This document shows positions 1 through 5,420 of a DNA stretch of 7,311 nt, piece by piece. The stretch's first letter is position 1. Every line of letters starts with the position of its first letter. The position numbers were made by a program, and so were the translations under genes. The stretch is taken from contig JAEYXM010000189.1 of the NCBI GenBank assembly GCA_023428465.1, forward strand, positions 1 to 7,311, given 5' to 3'. Below the pieces are notes generated by a model, which had not been told where the DNA came from, ran no database searches, and saw nothing but the letters and a program-made list of their open reading frames with translations. The stretch comes from Actinomycetes bacterium (lineage in GTDB: Bacteria > Actinomycetota > Actinomycetes > Actinomycetales > Cellulomonadaceae).

Positions 1-581
1 GCCGCCTGCTGGTCGTCCTGCGTCGGCTCGGCCTCGCCCGACCCGCTGAACGCCGAGCGCAGCACCGAGAACGCACCGGCGGCACCGAAGAGGGTGGCCA
101 GCGCGAAGTCGGGCAGGTACTCCGGGAAGGCGTCCGGGAGGACGTCGGAGAACCGCGGCCAGAAGTTCTCGTGTCCGAACGCGCCCAGGGTCCCGACGCC
201 GTTGATCTGGCCGAACGACGTGGCGAAGTCGAGGGCGATCCCGCCGATGAACGACAGGAGCAGGGTGACGGCCGTGACCGCGATGACGATCAGCGCCCCG
301 CCCTTGGTGATGCGGCCGGCGCCCTTCACGTACAGGGTGACCGCCAGGAAGGCGACGAGCGCGCCGACGAGGCTGGCGATGAACCCGAAGCCCCAGATGA
401 TGAGCCAGAGGACGACGCCGATCGGGACGGTGAGGAGCGACAGGAGGGTCCCGCGGCCCACGTTGCTGCCGGGCGCGGTGTACGGCAGGACAGGGTCGGT
501 GTGGCCGAGGCCGGGGTGGTACTGGCCGGGCTGGTACTGGCCGGGCTGGTACTGGCCGGGCTGGGGGGACGGCACGGTCAC
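1..581 (-). CDS. Small membrane protein with QPGQY-repeat N-terminus (C-terminus off the window)
   Basis: I do not recognise the family. The frame runs from a GTG at 581-579 leftward and is still open at base 1, giving 193 visible residues. Residues 7-24 are three copies of QPGQY plus a degenerate fourth, a proline/glutamine/tyrosine-rich, probably cytoplasmic and disordered tail as often seen on small actinobacterial membrane proteins. Hydrophobic segments follow at about residues 46-64, 66-84 and 94-116, the first two nearly touching, then an amphipathic stretch rich in Phe, Trp and Asp (about 137-160), a weaker hydrophobic segment (about 158-175) and an acidic polar tail (SGEAEPTQDD). No catalytic motif is visible. 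The start is supported by GGGAG five bases upstream and by the repeat beginning right after it; a second in-frame GTG lies two codons on (575-573). It is transcribed divergently from trpB2. An envelope or transport-accessory role is only a guess. Confidence 0.75.
   Translation of the reverse strand, partial: MTVPSPQPGQYQPGQYQPGQYHPGLGHTDPVLPYTAPGSNVGRGTLLSLLTVPIGVVLWLIIWGFGFIASLVGALVAFLAVTLYVKGAGRITKGGALIVIAVTAVTLLLSFIGGIALDFATSFGQINGVGTLGAFGHENFWPRFSDVLPDAFPEYLPDFALATLFGAAGAFSVLRSAFSGSGEAEPTQDDQQA
516..565. repeat. 15-bp tandem repeat encoding QPGQY units
   Basis: The plus-strand unit ctggtactggccggg occurs exactly at 531-545 and 546-560, with a one-mismatch copy at 516-530 and a partial fourth at 561-565. 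The period is a multiple of three, so copy-number changes would keep the reading frame of the minus-strand membrane protein and only lengthen or shorten its N-terminal tail. Confidence 0.9.
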
Positions 582-768
582 GGGGGCTCCCAGGGGTCGG
601 GCGGGGACGATCCGGGGCGACGAGGCGACAGGGTAGCGGCCGGCCGGATGCCCGACGTCGGCAGGTCCGAGGACCGGGCAGAGGTGTCGCGCGAGGGTCC
701 GCCCGGCGGCCCGCAGGACCATTCGCGTGACGGTGCGGGCGGCGTCGTCGGCCGACCCCCGGCGGAGT

Positions 769-798
769 GCTCACCGCGCACGTGGCCGACCGGTGAGC
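769..798. repeat. Inverted repeat upstream of trpB2 (possible operator)
   Basis: GCTCACCG at 769-776 is matched exactly by CGGTGAGC at 791-798, with a 14-nt spacer. The centres of the two arms are 22 bp apart, about two helical turns, which would suit a dimeric regulator binding one face of DNA. It lies roughly 30-55 bp upstream of the possible -10 at 827-832, a position used by activators. Regulation is inferred from position and symmetry only. Confidence 0.4.
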
Positions 799-826
799 GG
801 GGCCCGCCCGCCGCACGTCGGGCGGC

Positions 827-832
827 TATGCT
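827..832 (+). promoter_or_regulatory. Possible -10 box for trpB2
   Basis: TATGCT has the TAnnnT core of an actinobacterial -10 and lies in a GC-rich setting 40 bp before the trpB2 start, so transcription would begin near 838-840 and leave a leader of about 35 nt. No good -35 hexamer is present around 804-809, so an activator may be needed or the call may be wrong. Confidence 0.35.
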
Positions 833-860
833 CGCCGCGAATCGTCACCATCCGACCCCG

Positions 861-864
861 AGGA
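861..864 (+). promoter_or_regulatory. Ribosome binding site of trpB2
   Basis: AGGA (within GAGGA, 860-864) ends eight bases before the GTG at 873. This spacing selects that GTG over the long upstream open extension of the same frame. Confidence 0.6.
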
Positions 865-872
865 CGCGCGTC

Positions 873-2192
873 GTGAGCACTGACTCCACCTTCACCCCTG
901 TCGTCGCCCCGTCGACGGATCCGCTGGGCGTCTCGGTGCCCTCCACCGTGCCGACGCACTGGTACAACCTCTCGGCGGACCTGCCGGAGCCGGTGCCCCC
1001 GCACCTGCATCCGGGGACCAAGGAGCCGCTCGGTCCGGAGGACCTCGCGCCGCTGTTCCCGATGGGCCTGATCATGCAGGAGGTCACGACCGAGCGGTAC
1101 GTCGAGATCCCGCAGACGGTCCGGGAGATCTACGCCCTGTGGCGGCCCTCGCCCCTGGTGCGCGCGCACCGGCTCGAGCGCGCACTCGGCACCAAGGCGC
1201 GGATCTACTACAAGTACGAGGGCGTGAGCCCGGCGGGCTCGCACAAGCCGAATACCGCCGTCCCGCAGGCGTACTACAACGCGATCGAGGGCATCACGCG
1301 GCTCACGACGGAGACGGGCGCGGGCCAGTGGGGCGCGTCCCTGTCGATGGCCTGCGCGCTCATGGGCCTGACGTGCGAGGTGTGGCAGGTGCGCTCGTCG
1401 TACGACTCCAAGCCGTACCGGCGCTACCAGATGGAGGCCTACGGCAGCGTGTGCCACCCGTCGCCGTCGGACCTGACGGAGTCCGGTCGCGCGATGCTCG
1501 CGGCGGACCCGGACACGACCGGCTCGCTCGGCATGGCGATCTCGGAGGCTGTCGAGGTCGCAGCGCAGGACCCGAAGGCCCACTACTCGCTCGGCTCGGT
1601 CCTCAACCACGTGATGCTGCACCAGACCGTCATCGGCCAGGAGGTGCTCACCCAGCTCGCGGCTGTGGGGGAGAAGCAGGCCGATGTCGCGTTCGGTTGC
1701 GCCGGCGGTGGCTCGAACCTCGCGGGGCTGGCGTTCCCGCTCATCGGGCAGAACCTGCGCGAGGGCACGACGACGCGCGTCGTCGCGTGCGAGCCGGCGG
1801 CGTGCCCGTCGCTGACGCAGGGCGAGTACCGCTACGACCACGGCGACGTCGCCGGCCTGACCCCGCTGCTGAAGATGCACACCCTCGGCAAGGACTTCGT
1901 GCCGGCGCCGATCCACGCGGGTGGCCTGCGCTACCACGGCATGTCGCCGATGGTGTCGCACGCCGTGAACCTCGGGCTCATCGAGGCCGTGGCGGTCGAT
2001 CAGGACGTGGCCTTCGCGGGCGGTGTCGAGTTCGCGCGCGCCGAGGGGATCATCCCCGCGCCGGAGTCGACGCACGCGGTCTCCACGGCGATCGAGTACG
2101 CCCGCTCGTCGGCCTCCGACGGCGAGGTCATCCTCATCGGCCTCTCGGGCAACGGCGTCCTGGACCTCCCGGCCTACGCCTCCTACGTCTGA
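873..2192 (+). CDS. trpB2: TrpB2-type tryptophan synthase beta subunit, PLP-dependent
   Basis: A complete 439-residue fold-type II PLP enzyme of the TrpB2 subfamily, which joins indole to L-serine to give L-tryptophan in the cytosol and, unlike TrpB1, generally works without TrpA. Visible landmarks are the N-terminal WYNLSADLPEP and LHPGTKEPLGPEDLAPLFP segments typical of TrpB2; the Schiff-base lysine K125 in SPAGSHKPNTA; the catalytic glutamate E147 in ETGAGQWG, where W replaces the H of most TrpB1; the phosphate-binding loop CAGGGSN (276-282); PAPESTHA around E398; and the C-terminal SGNG (425-428), where TrpB1 has SGRG. The length matches the subfamily, which is longer than TrpB1. The frame stays open far upstream, but that part is antisense to the membrane gene and lacks similarity, so GTG 873 with its AGGA site is preferred. 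No trpA, trpC or other trp gene adjoins it, so it is of the outside-operon kind, for which indole salvage or serine-related side activities have been proposed. Confidence 0.95.
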   Translation: MSTDSTFTPVVAPSTDPLGVSVPSTVPTHWYNLSADLPEPVPPHLHPGTKEPLGPEDLAPLFPMGLIMQEVTTERYVEIPQTVREIYALWRPSPLVRAHRLERALGTKARIYYKYEGVSPAGSHKPNTAVPQAYYNAIEGITRLTTETGAGQWGASLSMACALMGLTCEVWQVRSSYDSKPYRRYQMEAYGSVCHPSPSDLTESGRAMLAADPDTTGSLGMAISEAVEVAAQDPKAHYSLGSVLNHVMLHQTVIGQEVLTQLAAVGEKQADVAFGCAGGGSNLAGLAFPLIGQNLREGTTTRVVACEPAACPSLTQGEYRYDHGDVAGLTPLLKMHTLGKDFVPAPIHAGGLRYHGMSPMVSHAVNLGLIEAVAVDQDVAFAGGVEFARAEGIIPAPESTHAVSTAIEYARSSASDGEVILIGLSGNGVLDLPAYASYV

Positions 2193-2243
2193 CCCCACCC
2201 CCGCCCGGCCCGCCCCGGGCCCGGCTGCCCCACCCCCGCAGTC

Positions 2244-2316
2244 GCCAAAGTGGTACTCAACCGACCACCTTCGTTCCACTCTGGAACGCAACGGGTCAGT
2301 TGGGTACCACTTTGGC
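2244..2316. repeat. 73-nt near-perfect palindrome (long hairpin)
   Basis: The stretch is symmetrical about base 2280. The outer arms, 2244-2266 and 2294-2316, begin GCCAAAGTGGTAC and end GTACCACTTTGGC; of 23 paired positions 21 are Watson-Crick, one is T/G (2257/2303) and one is C/A (2262/2298). A 5-by-5 mismatched interior follows, then an inner stem CGTTCCA/TGGAACG (2272-2278/2282-2288) with a 3-nt loop. As RNA it would form one long hairpin; as DNA, a cruciform. It starts 52 bp after the trpB2 stop and is more A/T-rich than its surroundings. No T-run follows and no target duplication is evident. It may be a U-less terminator, a REP/MITE-like dispersed repeat or a large operator; the sequence alone does not decide. 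Confidence 0.9.
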
Positions 2317-2321
2317 CGTGA

Positions 2322-2347
2322 GGGGGGGGCTGGGGCGGGGTGGGGGG
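2322..2347 (+). other. G-quadruplex motif with 1-2 nt loops
   Basis: The plus strand reads G8-CT-G4-C-G4-T-G6, four G-runs of at least four with loops of 2, 1 and 1 bases, the kind predicted to form very stable quadruplexes. It starts five bases after the 73-nt palindrome and ends immediately before the promoter of the SDR gene, on that gene's non-template strand. Effects on promoter melting or on read-through from trpB2 are inference. Confidence 0.75.
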
Positions 2348-2349
2348 TA

Positions 2350-2376
2350 TTGGTTCGGGGGACGGGGCCGTATCGT
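2350..2376 (+). promoter_or_regulatory. Promoter of the SDR gene, probably giving a leaderless mRNA
   Basis: TATCGT (2371-2376) fits the TAnnnT -10 core and is followed eight bases later by the ATG at 2385, so the transcript should begin at or within two bases of the start codon. A weak -35, TTGGTT (2350-2355), sits at 15-bp spacing, shorter than ideal. The GAGG at 2380-2383 is only one base from the ATG, too close to serve as a ribosome binding site, which also favours leaderless initiation, a common mode in Actinobacteria. Confidence 0.6.
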
Positions 2377-2384
2377 TTCGAGGC

Positions 2385-3377
2385 ATGAGTGCTCCTCGGG
2401 TTCTGTTCATCGGCGGTAGCGGCATCATCAGCTCCGCGGTCACCGCGCTCGCCGCTGAGCGCGGCGTCGACCTCACGCTCCTCAACCGCGGCGCGTCGCA
2501 CCTGCGTCCGGTGCCCGACGGCGTCCGGCAGCTCCACGCCGACGTCCGGGACCCCGCGAGCGTGCGCGCCGCGCTGGGGGACGAGGAGTTCGACTCGGTC
2601 GTCGACTGGGTCGCCTTCACGCCCGAGCACGTCCGCACCGACATCGAGCTGTTCCGCGGCCGGACTGGCCAGTACGTGTTCATCAGCTCCGCGTCGGCCT
2701 ACCAGACGCCGCCGTCGCGCCTCCCGATCACGGAGTCGACGCCGCTGCGCAACCCGCACTGGGAGTACTCGCGCAACAAGATCGCGTGCGAGGACATCCT
2801 GGTCGGTCTGTACCGCGACGAGGAGTTCCCGGCCACGATCATCCGGCCCTCGCACACCTACGACCGCACCCTCATCCCGCTCGACGGCGGCTGGACGCTC
2901 ATCGAGCGGATGCGCCAGGGCAAGGAGATCGTCGTCCACGGCGATGGGACGTCGCTGTGGACGCTCACGCACCACACGGACTTCGCGCGGGGCCTGCTGC
3001 CGCTGCTCGGCAACCCGCGCACGCTCGGCGAGGCCTTCCACATCACGGGCGACGACGTCCTGACGTGGGACCAGATCGCGTGGGCCCTGGCGCGGGCGGC
3101 GGGTGTCGAGCCGCGCATCGTGCACGTGCCGTCCGACGCGATCGCCGCGGAGGACCCCGACTGGGGCGCCGGCCTGCTCGGCGACAAGGCGCACTGCATG
3201 GTCTTCGACACCACGAAGCTGCGCTCGCTCGTGCCGGACTTCACGACGACCGTGCGCTTCGAGGAGGGTGCGCGGGAGATCGTGGCCTGGCACGACGCAG
3301 ACGCGGCCCGCCGCGTCATGGACCCCCGGTTCGACGGCGCGATGGACCGCCTCGTGGAGCGCTACCGCGTCGCCTGA
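2385..3377 (+). CDS. NAD(P)-dependent epimerase/dehydratase-like protein (atypical extended SDR)
   Basis: A complete 330-residue cytosolic Rossmann-fold protein of the extended short-chain dehydrogenase/reductase superfamily. The N-terminal strand VLFIGGSGIISSAV (7-19) is the dinucleotide-binding turn, with GGSGIIS in place of the classical GxxGxxG; the last glycine is a serine, as in atypical SDRs. DVRD (53-56) fits the adenine-contacting acidic position. SSASAYQ (101-107) supplies the active-site serine strand and YSRNK (128-132) is the YxxxK catalytic pair, so redox or epimerase activity is plausible. RPSHTYD (154-160) and the segment from HHTDFARGLL to AFHITGDDVLTWDQIAWALARAAG (197-240) are the usual substrate-domain landmarks. 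The substrate is not deducible; a nucleotide sugar or another sugar derivative is usual for such proteins. No glycosylation or cell-wall genes flank it. The ATG at 2385 matches the start of the fold; an upstream in-frame start would run through the G-run. Confidence 0.88.
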   Translation: MSAPRVLFIGGSGIISSAVTALAAERGVDLTLLNRGASHLRPVPDGVRQLHADVRDPASVRAALGDEEFDSVVDWVAFTPEHVRTDIELFRGRTGQYVFISSASAYQTPPSRLPITESTPLRNPHWEYSRNKIACEDILVGLYRDEEFPATIIRPSHTYDRTLIPLDGGWTLIERMRQGKEIVVHGDGTSLWTLTHHTDFARGLLPLLGNPRTLGEAFHITGDDVLTWDQIAWALARAAGVEPRIVHVPSDAIAAEDPDWGAGLLGDKAHCMVFDTTKLRSLVPDFTTTVRFEEGAREIVAWHDADAARRVMDPRFDGAMDRLVERYRVA

Positions 3378-3395
3378 CCCGGTCGCACCCGCGCG

Positions 3396-5153
3396 TCAGA
3401 GGGCCGCGAGCTCGCGGGTCAGGTCGTCGAGGCCGAGTGCGCCGAGCGAGAGCGCGGCCGTGTGCCATGCGCGCAGGTCGAACGCCTCGCCGGCGGCCTC
3501 GTGGCGTCGTCGGGCGGCGTCGCGGCCCGCGAGCCACGCGCGCTCGCCGAGCTTGTAGCTGATGGCCTGCCCGGGCCAGCCGAGGTAGCGCACGATCTCC
3601 GACTGGACGAACGCCGCGGGCGATCCGCTGCGCGCCGCGAAGAACTCCTCCCCGAGCGCAGCCGTCCACCGCTCGCCCGGGTGGAACCCCGACGACGCCG
3701 GGATCTCGAGGCCCAGGTGCATGCCGATGTCGATGACGACCCGTACTGCCCGCATGCGCTGGTTGTCGAGGTAGCCGAGCCGGTCGCCGGGGTCGGTGAG
3801 GTACCCGAGCTCGTCGACGAGGCGCTCGGCGTACAGAGCCCAGCCCTCGGTGTTGGCGGCCACGGACCCGACGCTCACCTGGAACCGGGACAGCTCGGTT
3901 GCCCGGTTCGCCCACTGCGCGAGCTGCAGGTGATGGCCGGGGACACCTTCGTGGTACCAGGTGCTGACGAGGTCCCACCGGGGGAAGCGTGTGCGGCCGA
4001 GCGTCGGCAGCCAGGTGCGGCCGGGCCGGGCGAAGTCGAGCGAGGGACGCGTGTAGTACGGCGCGGCGGCGGCGCCGGGCGGGGCGATCATCGCCTCGAC
4101 GCGCTTGACGGGCTCGGCGATGTCGAAGACCGTCCCGTCGAGCCGCGCGATGGCGGTGTCCATCATGGTCTGCAGCCAGGTGCGAACCTCCGCGACGCCC
4201 TCGATCGCGGGCCCGTGCTCGTCGAGCCACGCGAGGGCCTGCGCGGGCGTGGCGCCGGGGCGCACGCGGTCGGCTTCCTCGAGCATCTCGGTCTCGATGC
4301 GCGCGAGCTCCTCCCAGCCCCACGTGTACGCGTCGAGGGGGTCGAGGTCCGCGCCGGTGAAGGCCTTCGCCCCCAGGAGGTACCGCTCGCGCCCGACGCC
4401 GTCGGGCACCTCCGCGACCGCGGGCAGGTACTCGGCCCGGATCCAGTCGCGCAGGGCGGCGATTCCGGCGGCGGCACACTCGGCTCCCCGCTCGAGCTCG
4501 CGCGTGAGCGTCGCGGGGAGGTCCGGCGCGGCTGCGACGAAGCCGGCGTGCCAGGTGGGCTCACCGTCGGTCCCGAGCCACGCATCGAGCTGGTCGGCGA
4601 CGGCGGCGGCTTGGCGCGGCGCGCTGCGGTGCACGGTCGCGAGCCCGGACTCGAGGCTGCGCCGGTAGGACGTCGCGGTGGCGGGCACGGCGGCGAGGCG
4701 CCGGGCGACGACGGCCCAGTCGTCCTCGGTCGCGGTGGGCATCATGAGGAAGATCGACTGGAGGACGTGCACGGGGGAGCCGATGGGCCGCAGGCTCGCG
4801 AGGTCCTCCCCGGCGTCGTGCGCGGCGAGCGCGGTGCTGAGGCGCTCACGCAGCAGGGTGGCGCAGCGGCGGTCGTCGTCGTCGGTGATGCGCGCCCCGG
4901 CGAGCGCGGCGAGGACGGTGCGCGCGGCCTCGGCCTCGCCGCGAAGGCCCTCGGGGGACAGGTCGGGCATGCGGTCGTCGCCCGGGCGGATGCCGAGCGA
5001 CGTGCCGACCGCGGGGTCGATGTCGGCGAGCAGCTCGACCCAGGCGTTCGCGAGCTCGCGGGCGGTGGGCGGGACGAGGCCCGCGTCCCGGGTGGCGTCG
5101 TCGGTCGCGTCGGTCGCGTCGGTGGCCGCGTCATGCGTGGCGTCGTGGGTCAC
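3396..5153 (-). CDS. DUF885 family protein, putative zinc metallopeptidase
   Basis: A complete 585-residue protein of the DUF885 family (Pfam PF05960), a mostly helical family regarded as metallopeptidase-like. The signature is HEGVPGHHLQ (401-410), with H401, E402 and the PGHH histidines as probable zinc and catalytic residues, and NTEGWALYAE (434-443), whose E436 would be the downstream ligand. Other family landmarks are YYTRPSLDFARPGRTWLPT (366-384, abridged here), the R-x-R-A-V-R-V-V-I-D-I-G-M-H run (466-479) and GQAISYKLG (528-536). There is no signal peptide or lipobox, so a cytosolic location is likely, unlike some exported relatives. Residues 2-24 are a low-complexity D/A/T repeat. 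The GTG at 5153-5151 is chosen because a -10-like TACGGT lies six bases upstream; the frame is open much further but those residues are low-complexity and overlap the monooxygenase gene antisense. It meets the SDR gene tail-to-tail with an 18-bp gap. The substrate is unknown. Confidence 0.9.
   Translation of the reverse strand: MTHDATHDAATDATDATDDATRDAGLVPPTARELANAWVELLADIDPAVGTSLGIRPGDDRMPDLSPEGLRGEAEAARTVLAALAGARITDDDDRRCATLLRERLSTALAAHDAGEDLASLRPIGSPVHVLQSIFLMMPTATEDDWAVVARRLAAVPATATSYRRSLESGLATVHRSAPRQAAAVADQLDAWLGTDGEPTWHAGFVAAAPDLPATLTRELERGAECAAAGIAALRDWIRAEYLPAVAEVPDGVGRERYLLGAKAFTGADLDPLDAYTWGWEELARIETEMLEEADRVRPGATPAQALAWLDEHGPAIEGVAEVRTWLQTMMDTAIARLDGTVFDIAEPVKRVEAMIAPPGAAAAPYYTRPSLDFARPGRTWLPTLGRTRFPRWDLVSTWYHEGVPGHHLQLAQWANRATELSRFQVSVGSVAANTEGWALYAERLVDELGYLTDPGDRLGYLDNQRMRAVRVVIDIGMHLGLEIPASSGFHPGERWTAALGEEFFAARSGSPAAFVQSEIVRYLGWPGQAISYKLGERAWLAGRDAARRRHEAAGEAFDLRAWHTAALSLGALGLDDLTRELAAL
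5089..5147 (-). repeat. Low-complexity D-A-T repeat at the DUF885 N-terminus
   Basis: The first ~23 codons read THDATHDAATDATDATDDA and onward, made from a 9-bp tandem unit (plus strand tcggtcgcg at 5101-5109 and 5110-5118, then degenerate copies). It precedes the first family-like segment (LVPPTARELANAW, residues 26-38). It may be a disordered tail, or the true start may lie downstream of it. Confidence 0.65.
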
Positions 5154-5159
5154 CCGAGC

Positions 5160-5165
5160 ACCGTA
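5160..5165 (-). promoter_or_regulatory. -10 box of the DUF885 gene, probably leaderless
   Basis: Read on the minus strand, TACGGT fits TAnnnT and is followed by six bases and then the GTG start at 5153. No purine-rich ribosome binding site lies at a useful distance, so the mRNA probably starts at the GTG. No clear -35 is visible in the GC-rich sequence upstream. Confidence 0.45.
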
Positions 5166-5200
5166 ACCCGCGGCACCGACGCCCTGGCGCCCTGGCGGGC

Positions 5201-5253
5201 GCCCCACCCGACGCCCCACCCGACCCCCCGCCCGCCCCCGCACCCGACCCCCC
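5201..5253 (-). repeat. C-run block with 12-bp duplication; G-quadruplex motif on the minus strand
   Basis: gccccacccgac is repeated exactly at 5201-5212 and 5213-5224 and then degenerates into CCCCCC-G-CCC-G-CCCCC-GCA-CCC-GA-CCCCCC. On the minus strand this gives nine G-runs of three to six, most with 1-3 nt loops, enough for several alternative quadruplexes. It sits about 35-90 bp upstream of the DUF885 -10 box, on that gene's non-template strand. Confidence 0.7.
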
Positions 5254-5324
5254 GCGCCATGGCCGACGCGCCGCGCCGTGCCTACGGTTGAGGGAACACC
5301 TGGGCCCGACGACGGCGCCCGGGC

Positions 5325-5351
5325 GGGAATAGCGGGCCACGGCGCGAGGTT
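5325..5351 (+). promoter_or_regulatory. Sigma-R/SigH-like promoter (GGGAAT-N18-GTT)
   Basis: GGGAAT at 5325-5330 is followed after exactly 18 bases by GTT at 5349-5351. This is the published consensus of Streptomyces sigma-R and resembles that of mycobacterial SigH, the ECF factors released by redox-sensing anti-sigma factors under disulfide stress. Transcription would start near 5357-5360, leaving a leader of about 60 nt before the monooxygenase start. The match is exact but rests on nine fixed bases. Confidence 0.55.
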
Positions 5352-5364
5352 CTCCAGACAGTTG

Positions 5365-5378
5365 GTTGAATATTGAAC
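5365..5378. promoter_or_regulatory. A/T-rich imperfect palindrome, possible operator
   Basis: GTTGAATATTGAAC pairs with its own reverse complement at 12 of 14 positions (only the G/G pair at 5368/5375 fails) and also holds a TTGAA direct repeat. It is the most A/T-rich stretch in the window and lies just downstream of the transcription start predicted from the sigma-R-like promoter, where a bound repressor would block transcription. Alternatively, it is the -10 region of a housekeeping promoter. Confidence 0.4.
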
Positions 5379-5406
5379 AGCCCAGACGACGTCCCCCTCC
5401 GAGCAC

Positions 5407-5411
5407 AGGAG
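5407..5411 (+). promoter_or_regulatory. Ribosome binding site of the monooxygenase gene
   Basis: AGGAG lies nine bases before the ATG at 5421 and six before an in-frame GTG at 5418, so it supports either start. The ATG is preferred because relatives begin M-x-F-G-I-F. Confidence 0.75.
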
Positions 5412-5420
5412 CCCCCAGTG

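Larger units (their letters stand above)
582..872. other. Divergent intergenic region between membrane protein gene and trpB2
   Basis: This 291-bp gap separates two divergently read genes and must hold both promoters. No credible coding frame lies in it; the open frames crossing it are antisense or extensions that lack family similarity. On the minus strand TACCCT (635-630) is a possible -10 for the membrane protein; on the plus strand TATGCT (827-832) is a possible -10 for trpB2. No convincing -35 box accompanies either. It also holds an 8-bp inverted repeat (769-798) and two short perfect palindromes, CCGACGTCGG (652-661) and GTCGGCCGAC (747-756), which at this GC content may be chance. Confidence 0.6.
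5154..5420. other. Divergent control region between DUF885 gene and the monooxygenase operon
   Basis: A 267-bp non-coding stretch in three parts: the DUF885 promoter at the left edge (5160-5165); a C-run block (5201-5253) with a 12-bp direct duplication; and, on the right, the promoter elements of the monooxygenase operon (sigma-R-like promoter 5325-5351, A/T-rich palindrome 5365-5378, ribosome binding site 5407-5411). A second TACGGT followed by TTGAGG (5283-5293) was seen but has no downstream partner. Confidence 0.7.

Noticed and set aside
652..756. Perfect 10-bp palindromes CCGACGTCGG and GTCGGCCGAC
   Set aside because: All-GC-biased palindromes of this size are expected by chance in such DNA; noted only in the intergenic description.
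171..872. Upstream extension of the trpB2 frame by 234 codons
   Set aside because: The extension is low-complexity, antisense to the membrane protein gene, and outside the known TrpB2 length; GTG 873 has a ribosome binding site.
2244..2316. Small peptide encoded on either strand of the palindrome (KWY...YHFG)
   Set aside because: The similar peptides on the two strands follow automatically from DNA symmetry; there is no start or ribosome binding site dedicated to them.
771..3293. 840-codon open frame on the minus strand
   Set aside because: It lies antisense to trpB2 and the SDR gene, which have clear family motifs; its product is Arg/Val/Asp-rich low-complexity sequence typical of GC-rich shadow frames.
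3374..3399. CTGAC/GTCAG inverted repeat spanning both stop codons of the convergent genes
   Set aside because: Five base pairs with a 16-nt loop is too weak to call a bidirectional terminator.
3462..5291. 609-codon open frame on the plus strand
   Set aside because: It is antisense to the DUF885 gene, whose HExxPGHH and EGWALYAE motifs are intact; no recognisable domain appears in the shadow.
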